The translations under genes and the position numbers were made by a program. Under the pieces are notes generated by a model. It had not been told where the DNA came from. It did not search any database and was given only the letters and a program-made list of their open reading frames with translations. Below, in pieces: positions 17,115 to 23,971 of a DNA stretch of 64,000 nucleotides; the stretch's first letter is position 1, and each line of letters opens with the position of its first letter. This DNA is from an uncultured Eubacteriales bacterium (GTDB lineage Bacteria; Bacillota; Clostridia; Oscillospirales; Acutalibacteraceae): positions 28,311 through 92,310 of the forward strand of contig CAOUJG010000004.1 in NCBI GenBank assembly GCA_948537335.1. The letters are read 5' to 3'.

Positions 17115-18434
17115 GTGAGTTTTGGCATGACGTATCGGCAAGCTTTGAGGTATATCAACTCTCTTTCTAAGTTTGGCATTAGGCCGGGTCTCGAGCGGAT
17201 CCAAGTTTTGCTCGAGATGCTTTCTTGTCCACAAAAAAATTTAAAATTCGTCCATGTCGCCGGCACCAACGGCAAGGGCTCTGTTTGCACTTTCGTCTCC
17301 TCTATTTTGAATGCTGCCGGGCTCAAAACGGGTTTGTTCATTTCGCCTTTTGTTCTGGACTTTCGCGAGCAGTTCCAAATAGACGGCGCCATGATTTCGG
17401 AAAAAGATTTCGTGGATGTTTTTGAGTATATCATGCCGTTTGTGAAAAAAATGCCAAAAAATGGTATAAATTTGGCCCAATTTGAATTAATTACAGCCAT
17501 CGCGATATTCTGGTTTGCACGGGAGCACTGCGATATCGTAGTGCTAGAAACCGGATTGGGCGGCCGTTTGGACGCAACTAACGTGGTTGAAAACGTTGTC
17601 TGCTCCGTCATTACGTCTATTTCTTATGACCACACGAATATTCTGGGCGAGAGCATTTCTCAAATTGCCACAGAAAAGGCCGGGATCCTCAAGCAAAACG
17701 GGACTTTGGTTTTGTACCCAAAGCAGGATCCTCAGGCACTCTGCGTGATTAAAGCGGCCGCGGCGACGCTAAAAAATAAAGTTTTGACTCCTGACTTAAC
17801 CAGCCTATTTAACGTGAGGTCCACTATTGCCTCCGGAACGAGCTTTGACTACATGGGCGAGGCTTTTAAGATTAATCTGTTGGGGCCGCACCAGGTTTAT
17901 AACGCGATTACAGCTATTGCGGTTGCCAGTGAGCTCAATCGTTGCGGCGGTTTTACGATTTCTCCTCAAGCCGTCAAGGATGGGCTTTATAACGCTAAAT
18001 TTCCCGCCAGGTTCGAGGTTCTCTCTCGGGAGCCACTTATTATTCTGGACGGTGCTCACAACCCCAGTGGTGCCTCTGTTTTGGCCGATTCTCTAAATTT
18101 ATGCTTGGGTAAAAGGCGCATCATTGCTATTGTTGGCATGCTTAAAGACAAAGACATCTGCAATGTTTTGAGGATTATCTCACCTCAAGTTGCGGAATTC
18201 ATCGTTGTGCAGCCAGAGAATCCTCGTGCTATAAATAAGTCTGAGTTGCACAATTTAATCGTCAAACAATTAAATAAGCCCAGCGTTGTAGCTACAGACC
18301 TAAATAACGCTGTTGAGATCGCTTTTAAAATGGCTTCTGAGCGGCCTTCGGATACTGCCATTTTGGTGTTTGGATCATTATACCTGGCTTCGCAGATCCG
18401 CCCGATGTTTTTGTCGTTTTTGCGGGATCATTAA
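17115..18434 (+). CDS. folC: Folylpolyglutamate synthase / dihydrofolate synthase
   Basis: FolC attaches glutamate to dihydropteroate and/or extends the glutamate tail of folates. It is 439 residues from the GTG at 17115 (ATG alternative at 17127; neither has a strong ribosome site). The ATP loop is VAGTNGKGSVC near 53, with FISPF, VLETGLGGRLDATN and SYDHTNILGESISQIA typical of the family, then the C-terminal ligase domain with ILDGAHNPSGA. It lies directly upstream of the spoIIA operon, ending 95 bases before spoIIAA. No folP or folE is near. Confidence 0.93.
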   Translation: MSFGMTYRQALRYINSLSKFGIRPGLERIQVLLEMLSCPQKNLKFVHVAGTNGKGSVCTFVSSILNAAGLKTGLFISPFVLDFREQFQIDGAMISEKDFVDVFEYIMPFVKKMPKNGINLAQFELITAIAIFWFAREHCDIVVLETGLGGRLDATNVVENVVCSVITSISYDHTNILGESISQIATEKAGILKQNGTLVLYPKQDPQALCVIKAAAATLKNKVLTPDLTSLFNVRSTIASGTSFDYMGEAFKINLLGPHQVYNAITAIAVASELNRCGGFTISPQAVKDGLYNAKFPARFEVLSREPLIILDGAHNPSGASVLADSLNLCLGKRRIIAIVGMLKDKDICNVLRIISPQVAEFIVVQPENPRAINKSELHNLIVKQLNKPSVVATDLNNAVEIAFKMASERPSDTAILVFGSLYLASQIRPMFLSFLRDH

Positions 18435-18529
18435 AAATTTTTCATCGCATTTTTTGCGTTGTTTTGCCAAATAAGTGGCATATCATTGGGTCAAGAATTT
18501 TTATTTTTGACTCAGGGGTGAGCAAAATC

Positions 18530-18850
18530 GTGATAGAAGTGAAAATCGCAAGGGATGCCGATACCGCAACGGCCTTCATTACGGGGGATATCGACCATCA
18601 CACCGCTCAGGATGTGCGAGAACAGATCGATGCTTACGTGCAGGAGACTCGTCCAAGCCTTTTAAATCTGGATTTTTCGCAGGTTCAATTTATGGACAGC
18701 TCCGGCGTGGGCCTCATCATGGGCCGCTATCGCATTATGCAGGCGCTGAATGGTTCTGTTTCTGTTGTAAACGTCCCGGCGCACCTTAAACGGCTGATTA
18801 AAATGTCCGGACTTTTGGCTCTGGGCGTCATAAAAGAAGGAGAAGTTTAA
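18530..18850 (+). CDS. spoIIAA: Anti-sigma F factor antagonist SpoIIAA
   Basis: A 106-residue STAS-domain protein. I use the GTG at 18530, seven bases after AGGGGTGAG; the frame is open further upstream but those codons do not resemble the family. The phosphorylated serine lies in the motif MDSSGVGLIMGR near 58. In spore formers the dephosphorylated form binds SpoIIAB and frees sigma F in the forespore. The stop is one base before the spoIIAB start. I looked for a sigma-H promoter upstream and did not find a convincing one. Confidence 0.95.
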   Translation: MIEVKIARDADTATAFITGDIDHHTAQDVREQIDAYVQETRPSLLNLDFSQVQFMDSSGVGLIMGRYRIMQALNGSVSVVNVPAHLKRLIKMSGLLALGVIKEGEV

Positions 18851-18851
18851 A

Positions 18852-19298
18852 ATGGCACAATTGAAAAACGATATGAAATTTGAATTTATCAGTAAGTCCG
18901 CGAACGAAAGCTTCGCCAGAGCTACTGTTGCAGCCTTTGTTGCACAGCTCGACCCGACTATTTCGGAGATTGCAGACATTAAAACAGCCATCTCCGAGGC
19001 CGTCACTAACTGCATCGTGCACGCCTACAAGCACGGCCTGGGCTATATCTACATATCAGTCAAGATCTTCGACAACGGCCAGGTCACCATCCGGATTCGC
19101 GACAAGGGCTGCGGAATCGAGAATATCAGCCAAGCCATGGAGCCTCTGTATACTACTGGCGGTGCCGAGCGCGCTGGACTGGGCTTTGCCGTGATGCAAA
19201 GTTTTATGGATAACATCAAGGTTATATCTAAGGTTGGCCGCGGGACGACGATTACGCTCACCAAGAACATAATTCCCCGAGTCGCCAAAAATGGATAG
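18852..19298 (+). CDS. spoIIAB: Anti-sigma F factor / serine kinase SpoIIAB
   Basis: A 148-residue GHKL-type kinase that holds sigma F inactive and phosphorylates SpoIIAA. The N box is visible as AISEAVTNCIVHAYKHG near 48, the G1 box as IRDKGCGIE near 85 and the G2 region as GGAERAGLGFAVMQ near 110. AAGGAGAAG at the end of spoIIAA serves as its ribosome site. It overlaps sigF by eight bases, implying coupled translation and balanced amounts of the two partners. Confidence 0.95.
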   Translation: MAQLKNDMKFEFISKSANESFARATVAAFVAQLDPTISEIADIKTAISEAVTNCIVHAYKHGLGYIYISVKIFDNGQVTIRIRDKGCGIENISQAMEPLYTTGGAERAGLGFAVMQSFMDNIKVISKVGRGTTITLTKNIIPRVAKNG

Positions 19299-19947
19299 CC
19301 GCGGACAAGTCATCAGCCAGAATATCGGGCTCGTACACGCTCTTGCCAAAAAGTTTAAGAGCCGCGGGATCGAATACGACGATCTTTTTCAGGCCGGATG
19401 CTTAGGATTGATTAAGGCCGTCGACGCTTTTGATGCTTCGCGCGGGGTCAAGTTCTCGACCTATGCCGTCCCCGTGATTCTGGGCGAGATCAAGCGGCTC
19501 TTTCGCGACGGTGGCGCCATCAAGGTGGGCAGGAACCTTAAGGAGCTCTCGTTAAAGGCCAGCCGGTTCATCAACGACTTTGCTGCAAAAAACGCCCGAG
19601 AACCGACCATCAGCGAATTAGCCCTCGCTTTGAATGTCGAGCCCCCTGTCGCAGCTCAGGCTTTGGAGGTCTCTCGTGCACCGATTTCCCTCACCGCCGC
19701 CGACGAAGACGGTCAGCACCAGATCGACATTCCAACTGACTCTCCAGACGAAAAGTTGGCCGAAATAATCGCGCTGAAGCAGGTTGTGAGCGATCTTAAC
19801 GAAAAGGATCGGTCCTTAATTTTGCTGCGATTCTTCAAAAACCAGACGCAAACTCAAACGGCCAAAATTTTAGGCATGACTCAGGTGCAAGTTTCTCGCC
19901 GAGAGCGCGCCATTTTGAGCAACCTACGGGTTCAACTTAGCAGCTGA
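19291..19947 (+). CDS. sigF: RNA polymerase sigma factor SigF (forespore)
   Basis: A 218-residue sigma-70-family factor: region 2 with FKSRGIEYDDLFQAGCLGLI (about 25-44) and AFDASRGVKFSTYAVP, region 3 near 95-130, and region 4 helix-turn-helix MTQVQVSRRERAIL near the C-terminus. Gene order spoIIAA-spoIIAB-sigF identifies it as the first forespore factor of sporulation. No ribosome site of its own is visible and it overlaps spoIIAB, so translation is probably coupled. The gene is GC-richer than the spacer that follows. Confidence 0.95.
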   Translation: MDSRGQVISQNIGLVHALAKKFKSRGIEYDDLFQAGCLGLIKAVDAFDASRGVKFSTYAVPVILGEIKRLFRDGGAIKVGRNLKELSLKASRFINDFAAKNAREPTISELALALNVEPPVAAQALEVSRAPISLTAADEDGQHQIDIPTDSPDEKLAEIIALKQVVSDLNEKDRSLILLRFFKNQTQTQTAKILGMTQVQVSRRERAILSNLRVQLSS

Positions 19948-20058
19948 TTCACCGTCGCTTTATTTTTCTTTTTTAGAATAATTATTTTTCCATATGTGAA
20001 AATTAGACATTTTACTACATAAGTTTAACAAGGGCAGATTCCAGAATCTAGCACGACG

Positions 20059-20087
20059 GTTTAAAACTTTGTTAAAAATGTTGAAAA
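20059..20087 (+). repeat. Direct repeat copy 1 (29 bases)
   Basis: Begins GTTTAAAACTTTGTTAAAAA and continues TGTTGAAAA. It matches the copy at 20191 at 28 of 29 positions, with copy starts 132 bases apart. Flanking sequence is not repeated. Confidence 0.75.
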
Positions 20088-20190
20088 ATAATCGTTGATT
20101 CAAAATTTTATATGCTCATAATCGACAAAAAATTCTATTTTAGAAAATTAAACCACAAAATCCCTTGAAAAACAAGCATTTTAGTTTTTT

Positions 20191-20219
20191 GTTTAAAACT
20201 TTGTTGAAAATGTTGAAAA
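20191..20219 (+). repeat. Direct repeat copy 2 (29 bases)
   Basis: Begins GTTTAAAACTTTGTTGAAAA and continues TGTTGAAAA, so it also contains an internal doubling of GTTGAAAA. One base differs from copy 1. Confidence 0.75.
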
Positions 20220-20283
20220 TATCAGTTTCGTTTGATGATAAAATATAAAAATCTGCATAATTTAATTTATTTTGACATATTTC

Positions 20284-20970
20284 TTAAAAAGAAAAAATCG
20301 CTTTTGCAATTATTTTGGAGATTTTTTGTGCGGCTAAAATCTTAAACTTCTCATAATCCATGCGGCTTCCCTCGTCTGCATTGTCCGAGATCACCTTTAG
20401 AGCCGCAAATTTTACACTGTTCATAGCGCAAACCTGGCCTATACTGCCGGATTCCATCTCGCATGCCACTGCTTTAAACGTATTTTTTATGTCGCGCAAT
20501 TTTTCTTTATTAGAAATAAACTGGTCCCCCGTTGCGACACATCCCACGTGGGGATGCTCGTTTAGCTGAGCGGTGGCGGACTTTATTTTTTCGGTAACGT
20601 CCTTTTCGCAGGGAATTTTCACTAGCCCTAGGCCGGAGATAAACCCGCGCTCATCGCCCACGGCAGTGGTATCCACGTCATGCTGCACAACGGAATCGGC
20701 CACCACTACGTCTCCGATTCTTATATCAGATCCCAAAGAGCCCGCTACACCTACGTTTATAATCACTTCGGGGTTGTACTTTGTTATCATCAGCTGCGCG
20801 CAGACTGCGGCGTTAACTTTGCCCGGCGCGCATACCGATACTACGCAGTTTGACTCATTTATTTTTCCTTTATAGAATTTTATATGCGCAAAAGTCTCGA
20901 TTTCTGCTGCATTCATGAGTTCTATTATACTTTCGACCTCTATTTGCATTGCGCCGATTATCCCGATCAT
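20284..20970 (-). CDS. mtnN: 5'-methylthioadenosine/S-adenosylhomocysteine nucleosidase
   Basis: A 228-residue MTA/SAH nucleosidase that splits adenine from methylthioadenosine and S-adenosylhomocysteine, recycling by-products of SAM-dependent reactions. Family signatures are MIGIIGAMQIEVE at the start, NVGVAGSLG near 72, ATGDQFI near 146, the purine and ribose site CEMESGSIGQVC near 171 and SDNADEGS near 194, whose Asp is the catalytic acid. Length is normal. It is transcribed alone toward the spoIIA operon. Confidence 0.95.
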   Translation of the reverse strand: MIGIIGAMQIEVESIIELMNAAEIETFAHIKFYKGKINESNCVVSVCAPGKVNAAVCAQLMITKYNPEVIINVGVAGSLGSDIRIGDVVVADSVVQHDVDTTAVGDERGFISGLGLVKIPCEKDVTEKIKSATAQLNEHPHVGCVATGDQFISNKEKLRDIKNTFKAVACEMESGSIGQVCAMNSVKFAALKVISDNADEGSRMDYEKFKILAAQKISKIIAKAIFSF

Positions 20971-21174
20971 ACCTAGCTTGCACCCCCATTTTACGATGTT
21001 TTCATTTTATCACATAAAAAATCTTGCTGCAAACGCGCGCGTTATTGTACACTATCCACGCTATTTTCGCCGTGCAAATTTACAAAAAGTTACCATGTTT
21101 TTCTATATATTGCTATATTTTTGAGTTTTAGTTCATATTTGAGATAATTCTCGCAATATTTTTTGCGTTTTTTA

Positions 21175-21203
21175 TTGACAATAAAAAAATAATGGTGTAA
21201 TAT
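21175..21203 (+). promoter_or_regulatory. Promoter upstream of the tRNA-like element and zinc-ribbon gene
   Basis: TTGACA (21175-21180), 17 bases, TAATAT (21198-21203). The -35 is perfect, the -10 five of six counting permissively. Transcription from about 21210 would cover the tRNA-like sequence and then the zinc-ribbon gene. Confidence 0.6.
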
Positions 21204-21337
21204 TGATAGTGGATTTGGTTATAAATCAACGTAATTTGCAAAATTTGGCGATTTTTATTTTCTCTTTTTGATTATAACTTTTTTCTTTTTTGGAATATAC
21301 TATTGTTGTATTATTCTTTGCTGTTTTTTGGCGATGT

Positions 21338-21415
21338 GCCCATGTAGCTTAGGTTAGAAGAGCGTTGGTTGTTTCAGTATTATCAAAGGTGTCGGTGCAA
21401 GTCCGTCCGGGGGCA
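21338..21415 (+). ncRNA. tRNA-like structured element (degenerate or atypical tRNA)
   Basis: The sequence folds toward a tRNA cloverleaf. The acceptor pairs GCCCATG with CGGGGGC (one mismatch, one wobble). T8 A9 precede a D stem GCTT with GAGC (loop AGGTTAGAA). The T arm pairs GTCGG with CCGTC (one T-T mismatch) around TGCAAGT and matches the B-box pattern. The anticodon stem TTGGT with ATCAA is good but its loop is 12 bases, not 7, no CCA is encoded, and the usual D-loop GG is misplaced. It may be a decayed tRNA, an unusual tRNA or a tRNA-mimicking leader. Fold was done by eye. Confidence 0.35.
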
Positions 21416-21444
21416 AATATTTTTATCCAAAGCGAGGTATTTTA

Positions 21445-21726
21445 ATGTACGAAGACAAAAATCTCATCTGTAAGGACTGTGGCAAGGAATTTACTTTTAC
21501 CGCCGGCGAACAAGAATTCTATGCAGAAAAAGGGTTCGTTAACGAGCCGCAAAGATGCAAAGAGTGCCGCGATGCACGTAAAAACGCTGCTAGAGAAGGC
21601 CGCGTAATGCACGAAGCTACTTGTGCTGCTTGCGGTGGCGTTGCTAAGATTCCTTTTGAACCGCGCGGAGACCGCCCTGTTTATTGCAGCGAGTGCTTTG
21701 CTCAGCAAGAGCAGAGAGAGAGATAA
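21445..21726 (+). CDS. Small zinc-ribbon protein (CxxC repeats)
   Basis: A 93-residue protein with four CxxC pairs in two ribbons: CKDC (about 10-13) with CKEC (38-41), and CAAC (59-62) with CSEC (82-85). The segment KEFTFTAGEQEFYAEKGF is the hallmark of the probable zinc-ribbon family widespread in Clostridia. Zinc binding is likely; a nucleic-acid or ribosome role is often supposed but unproven. The ribosome site, GCGAGGT, is weak. It follows the tRNA-like element by 29 bases and is closed by a strong terminator. Confidence 0.85.
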   Translation: MYEDKNLICKDCGKEFTFTAGEQEFYAEKGFVNEPQRCKECRDARKNAAREGRVMHEATCAACGGVAKIPFEPRGDRPVYCSECFAQQEQRER

Positions 21727-21764
21727 GAAAATAATTTTATTTTCTTAATTTTTGTTTGACTTTT

Positions 21765-21808
21765 GGCTCCCTGACTCACTTTTTGTGGGTTTGGGAGCTT
21801 TATTTTTT
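21765..21808 (+). terminator. Intrinsic terminator after zinc-ribbon gene
   Basis: Stem GCTCCC (21766-21771) with GGGAGC (21793-21798), extended by imperfect pairing of CTCAC with GTGGG inside, followed by TTTATTTTTT. Confidence 0.75.
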
Positions 21809-21877
21809 GTTGACAAGAGATTTTTGCAGGTTTAATATATTGTTTGATGCACATAATATCGATGAGGAGGTCTTCTT

Positions 21878-22099
21878 ATGATAACTGTTGATAGAAACAC
21901 GCTTATTGGCGACGTTTTGGATGCTGATGAGACTACTGGTAGATATTTTGCGGAGATGGGGATGCATTGTTTGGGATGTCCGGCTTCTCGCGGGGAAACT
22001 GTGGCGCAAGCTTGTGAGGTCCACGGCACGGACGCGGACGCGCTTATAAAAAAGCTTAATGAACATCTTAGTTCTAGCGCCAATACGAGGTCTCGGTAA
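21878..22099 (+). CDS. DUF1858 domain protein
   Basis: A 73-residue protein with the DUF1858 signature: a start like MITVDRNTLIGDVL, then GMHCLGCPASRGET around 30-43 with the paired Cys in CLGC, then VHGTD. Related domains occur with hybrid-cluster and ScdA-type redox proteins and are thought to act in thiol or iron chemistry. GAGGAGG lies upstream of the ATG. It appears monocistronic or the first gene ahead of trmK, which starts 125 bases later. Confidence 0.88.
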   Translation: MITVDRNTLIGDVLDADETTGRYFAEMGMHCLGCPASRGETVAQACEVHGTDADALIKKLNEHLSSSANTRSR

Positions 22100-22224
22100 G
22101 GCAAAATACTTTTTTTATTTTAATTTTTCGGCCGCTCGGGCAAGTTTTTTCGCCGGGCGGTTGTTTTGCCGGGTTTGATATTTTCGATTATGCTACGAAA
22201 TGCCACTGAGCGAGGGTTGGTTGT

Positions 22225-22941
22225 ATGAAAAAGGCTCACAACACGCCGATGCGTCTGGATAAACGGCTTTATTTGTGCGCAAAAAATGTTCGGCTGAGCT
22301 CTACCGTTGCCGACATCGGCGCCGATCATGCTTATCTTGCGATTTGGCTTGTTTTGAATGGGGTTTGCCCGCGTGCGATTGCAACGGACTTGCGTGCGGG
22401 GCCTTTGCGAAACGCCCAAAAAAACATCTTTAAATATGGCGTTGCGGATAAAATTGAAACTCGGCTTTCTGACGGGCTTGACGCTGTTTTTCCTGCCGAA
22501 GTGGATGACATTATCATTGCTGGAATGGGCGGCGAGCTGATTATGCAGATCATCGCGCGCGCTGATTGGCTTAAGGACCCCGCTAAGCACTTGGTTTTGC
22601 AGCCTATGTCTGGCGAGGTGGAGTTACGCGAATTTTTGGCCTCTCAGAAGTTTAAAATTGTTGCGGAGCAAGCGGTGGTCTCTTGCGGCAAGGTTTACAC
22701 CGTTATGTCGGTCTTTTTTGACGCTAACTTTCGCCGTTGCGATGAGCTTTATCCTTATATTGGCCGGCTTGGCGACGATTTGACTGCTGAGAATCGGCTT
22801 TACATTGAGCGGACGATTCGCGATTTGAGCAACCAGCTTAGTGGCTTTTTGGCTACTCAAAATTTTGAGAAAGCCGCCGATCTACAAGGTATAATCGCAC
22901 GGCTCGAAGATATTTGTAAGGGAGATTGTAGAAATGACTAG
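22225..22941 (+). CDS. trmK: tRNA (adenine(22)-N(1))-methyltransferase
   Basis: A 238-residue SAM-dependent enzyme that methylates N1 of A22 in tRNA. The SAM-binding motif is VADIGADHAYLA near 28 and the catalytic-region motif IIIAGMGGELI near 91; both are typical of TrmK. A C-terminal helical part follows. It overlaps the next gene, the Nif3-like one, by eight bases; this trmK-nif3 pairing is common in Firmicutes. Start by ATG with GAGGGT upstream. Confidence 0.93.
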   Translation: MKKAHNTPMRLDKRLYLCAKNVRLSSTVADIGADHAYLAIWLVLNGVCPRAIATDLRAGPLRNAQKNIFKYGVADKIETRLSDGLDAVFPAEVDDIIIAGMGGELIMQIIARADWLKDPAKHLVLQPMSGEVELREFLASQKFKIVAEQAVVSCGKVYTVMSVFFDANFRRCDELYPYIGRLGDDLTAENRLYIERTIRDLSNQLSGFLATQNFEKAADLQGIIARLEDICKGDCRND

Positions 22942-23713
22942 GGTTTTGGATATATTTGAATTTATCGATGGCTTTGCGCCTTTTGATTCTGCCATGGATT
23001 TCGACAATGTTGGCATTTTGGTGGGCAACGAGCAGGCTCCGGTTGAACGCTGCTTGTTGGCTCTTGACGTGACTTTGGATGTCATCGAGGAGGCTAAAAG
23101 CCTTGGTGCTAGCTTGATTGTGAGCCATCACCCCGTGATTTTTGAGGCTATTCGGGCTTTGCAGCACGATTCTGTCCCGCACACTTTGGCTAGGAATGGG
23201 ATTTCGGTAATTTGCGCTCACACAAACTTAGATATGGCACCGTTTGGTGTGAACTCCTGTTTGGCGGAGGCTCTTTCTTTGCTAGACCTGACCGCTTTGG
23301 CTAATTACGAATCTAATATTGGCCCGCGGCCTGAGGGTTTGATTGGCGTTATGGAGAATGTTTGCAATTGCCATGAACTTGCTGCTTTGGTTAAAGATCG
23401 CCTTGGTTGCACGGGTTTGCGGTATCTTCCTACTGACCGAGGCATACGGCGGGTTGCTATTTGCTCTGGTGCGGGCGGAAATCTCATTGGGGCGGCGATT
23501 TCTGAGGGTGCTGATGCTTTCGTTACAGGTGAGATCAAGCATCACGAGATTTTGATGGCTTTGACGCACGGTATTTGCGTTGTGGATGCGGGTCATTTTA
23601 AGACGGAGGATGTTGTTATCTTGCCTCTTACGAAAAAATTGTCCGAGAACTTTGGTGGTGTCGAGTTTATTAAGTCTAAGGCCTACACGGATCCCATGAA
23701 ATACCTTATTTGA
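22934..23713 (+). CDS. Nif3-like dinuclear metal-center protein
   Basis: A 259-residue Nif3/YqfO-family protein, related to what is annotated as GTP cyclohydrolase I type 2. Metal ligands are visible in LIVSHHPVIF (about 60-69), CAHTNLDMA (near 94) and DAGHFKTE (near 218). In the family these bind two metals inside a hexameric ring; the substrate is not settled. This version lacks the extra middle domain of longer homologues. It is translationally coupled to trmK by an eight-base overlap. Confidence 0.92.
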   Translation: MTRVLDIFEFIDGFAPFDSAMDFDNVGILVGNEQAPVERCLLALDVTLDVIEEAKSLGASLIVSHHPVIFEAIRALQHDSVPHTLARNGISVICAHTNLDMAPFGVNSCLAEALSLLDLTALANYESNIGPRPEGLIGVMENVCNCHELAALVKDRLGCTGLRYLPTDRGIRRVAICSGAGGNLIGAAISEGADAFVTGEIKHHEILMALTHGICVVDAGHFKTEDVVILPLTKKLSENFGGVEFIKSKAYTDPMKYLI

Positions 23714-23875
23714 CATATTTTAATTCTGACTTTTCCCCATATTACTTACATATGATTATGCTATTATGGAAAATGTGAAAATTTTTTGCCAAAATCGATT
23801 TATTTTTAAGCCAATTGACTATGAACTCCCTCCGTTTCTGCACTTTTTCTCGTTTTCTTTTTTTGAAAAAAACTG

Positions 23876-23904
23876 TTGACGCAAAACTGTATGTAGAGTA
23901 TAAT
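23876..23904 (+). promoter_or_regulatory. Promoter of nrdD-nrdG
   Basis: TTGACG (23876-23881), 17 bases, TATAAT (23899-23904). Transcription would start near 23911, placing the palindrome at 23926-23941 just inside the transcript. Confidence 0.75.
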
Positions 23905-23925
23905 CAGTATTAGCAATAGGTTTTG

Positions 23926-23941
23926 CCACAAGATGTTGTGG
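23926..23941. promoter_or_regulatory. Palindrome resembling an NrdR-type operator
   Basis: CCACAA-GATG-TTGTGG, a perfect 6-4-6 inverted repeat of 16 bases, lies about 15 bases after the predicted start of transcription of nrdD. NrdR boxes are also 16-base imperfect palindromes beginning with CAC and ending GTG near nrd promoters. They normally occur in pairs and I find only one, so this is tentative. Confidence 0.45.
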
Positions 23942-23971
23942 TTTTATTTTGATAAGGAGGGTTCTTTTATT

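Larger units (their letters stand above)
19948..20283. other. AT-rich spacer with a direct repeat
   Basis: This 336-base region lies between convergent sigF and mtnN. It contains no convincing gene or classical terminator, but holds two copies of a 29-base direct repeat (20059-20087 and 20191-20219). Confidence 0.7.
20971..21444. other. Spacer with promoter and tRNA-like leader
   Basis: This 474-base region between divergent mtnN and the zinc-ribbon gene holds a plus-strand promoter (21175-21203) and, in the resulting leader of about 235 bases, a tRNA-like sequence at 21338-21415. The stretch 21210-21330 is T-rich with nothing else recognisable. Confidence 0.6.

Noticed and set aside
21391..21414. 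Cobalamin riboswitch suggested by GGTGCAAGTCC
   Set aside because: The other conserved B12-riboswitch blocks are absent; a tRNA-like T arm explains the match better.
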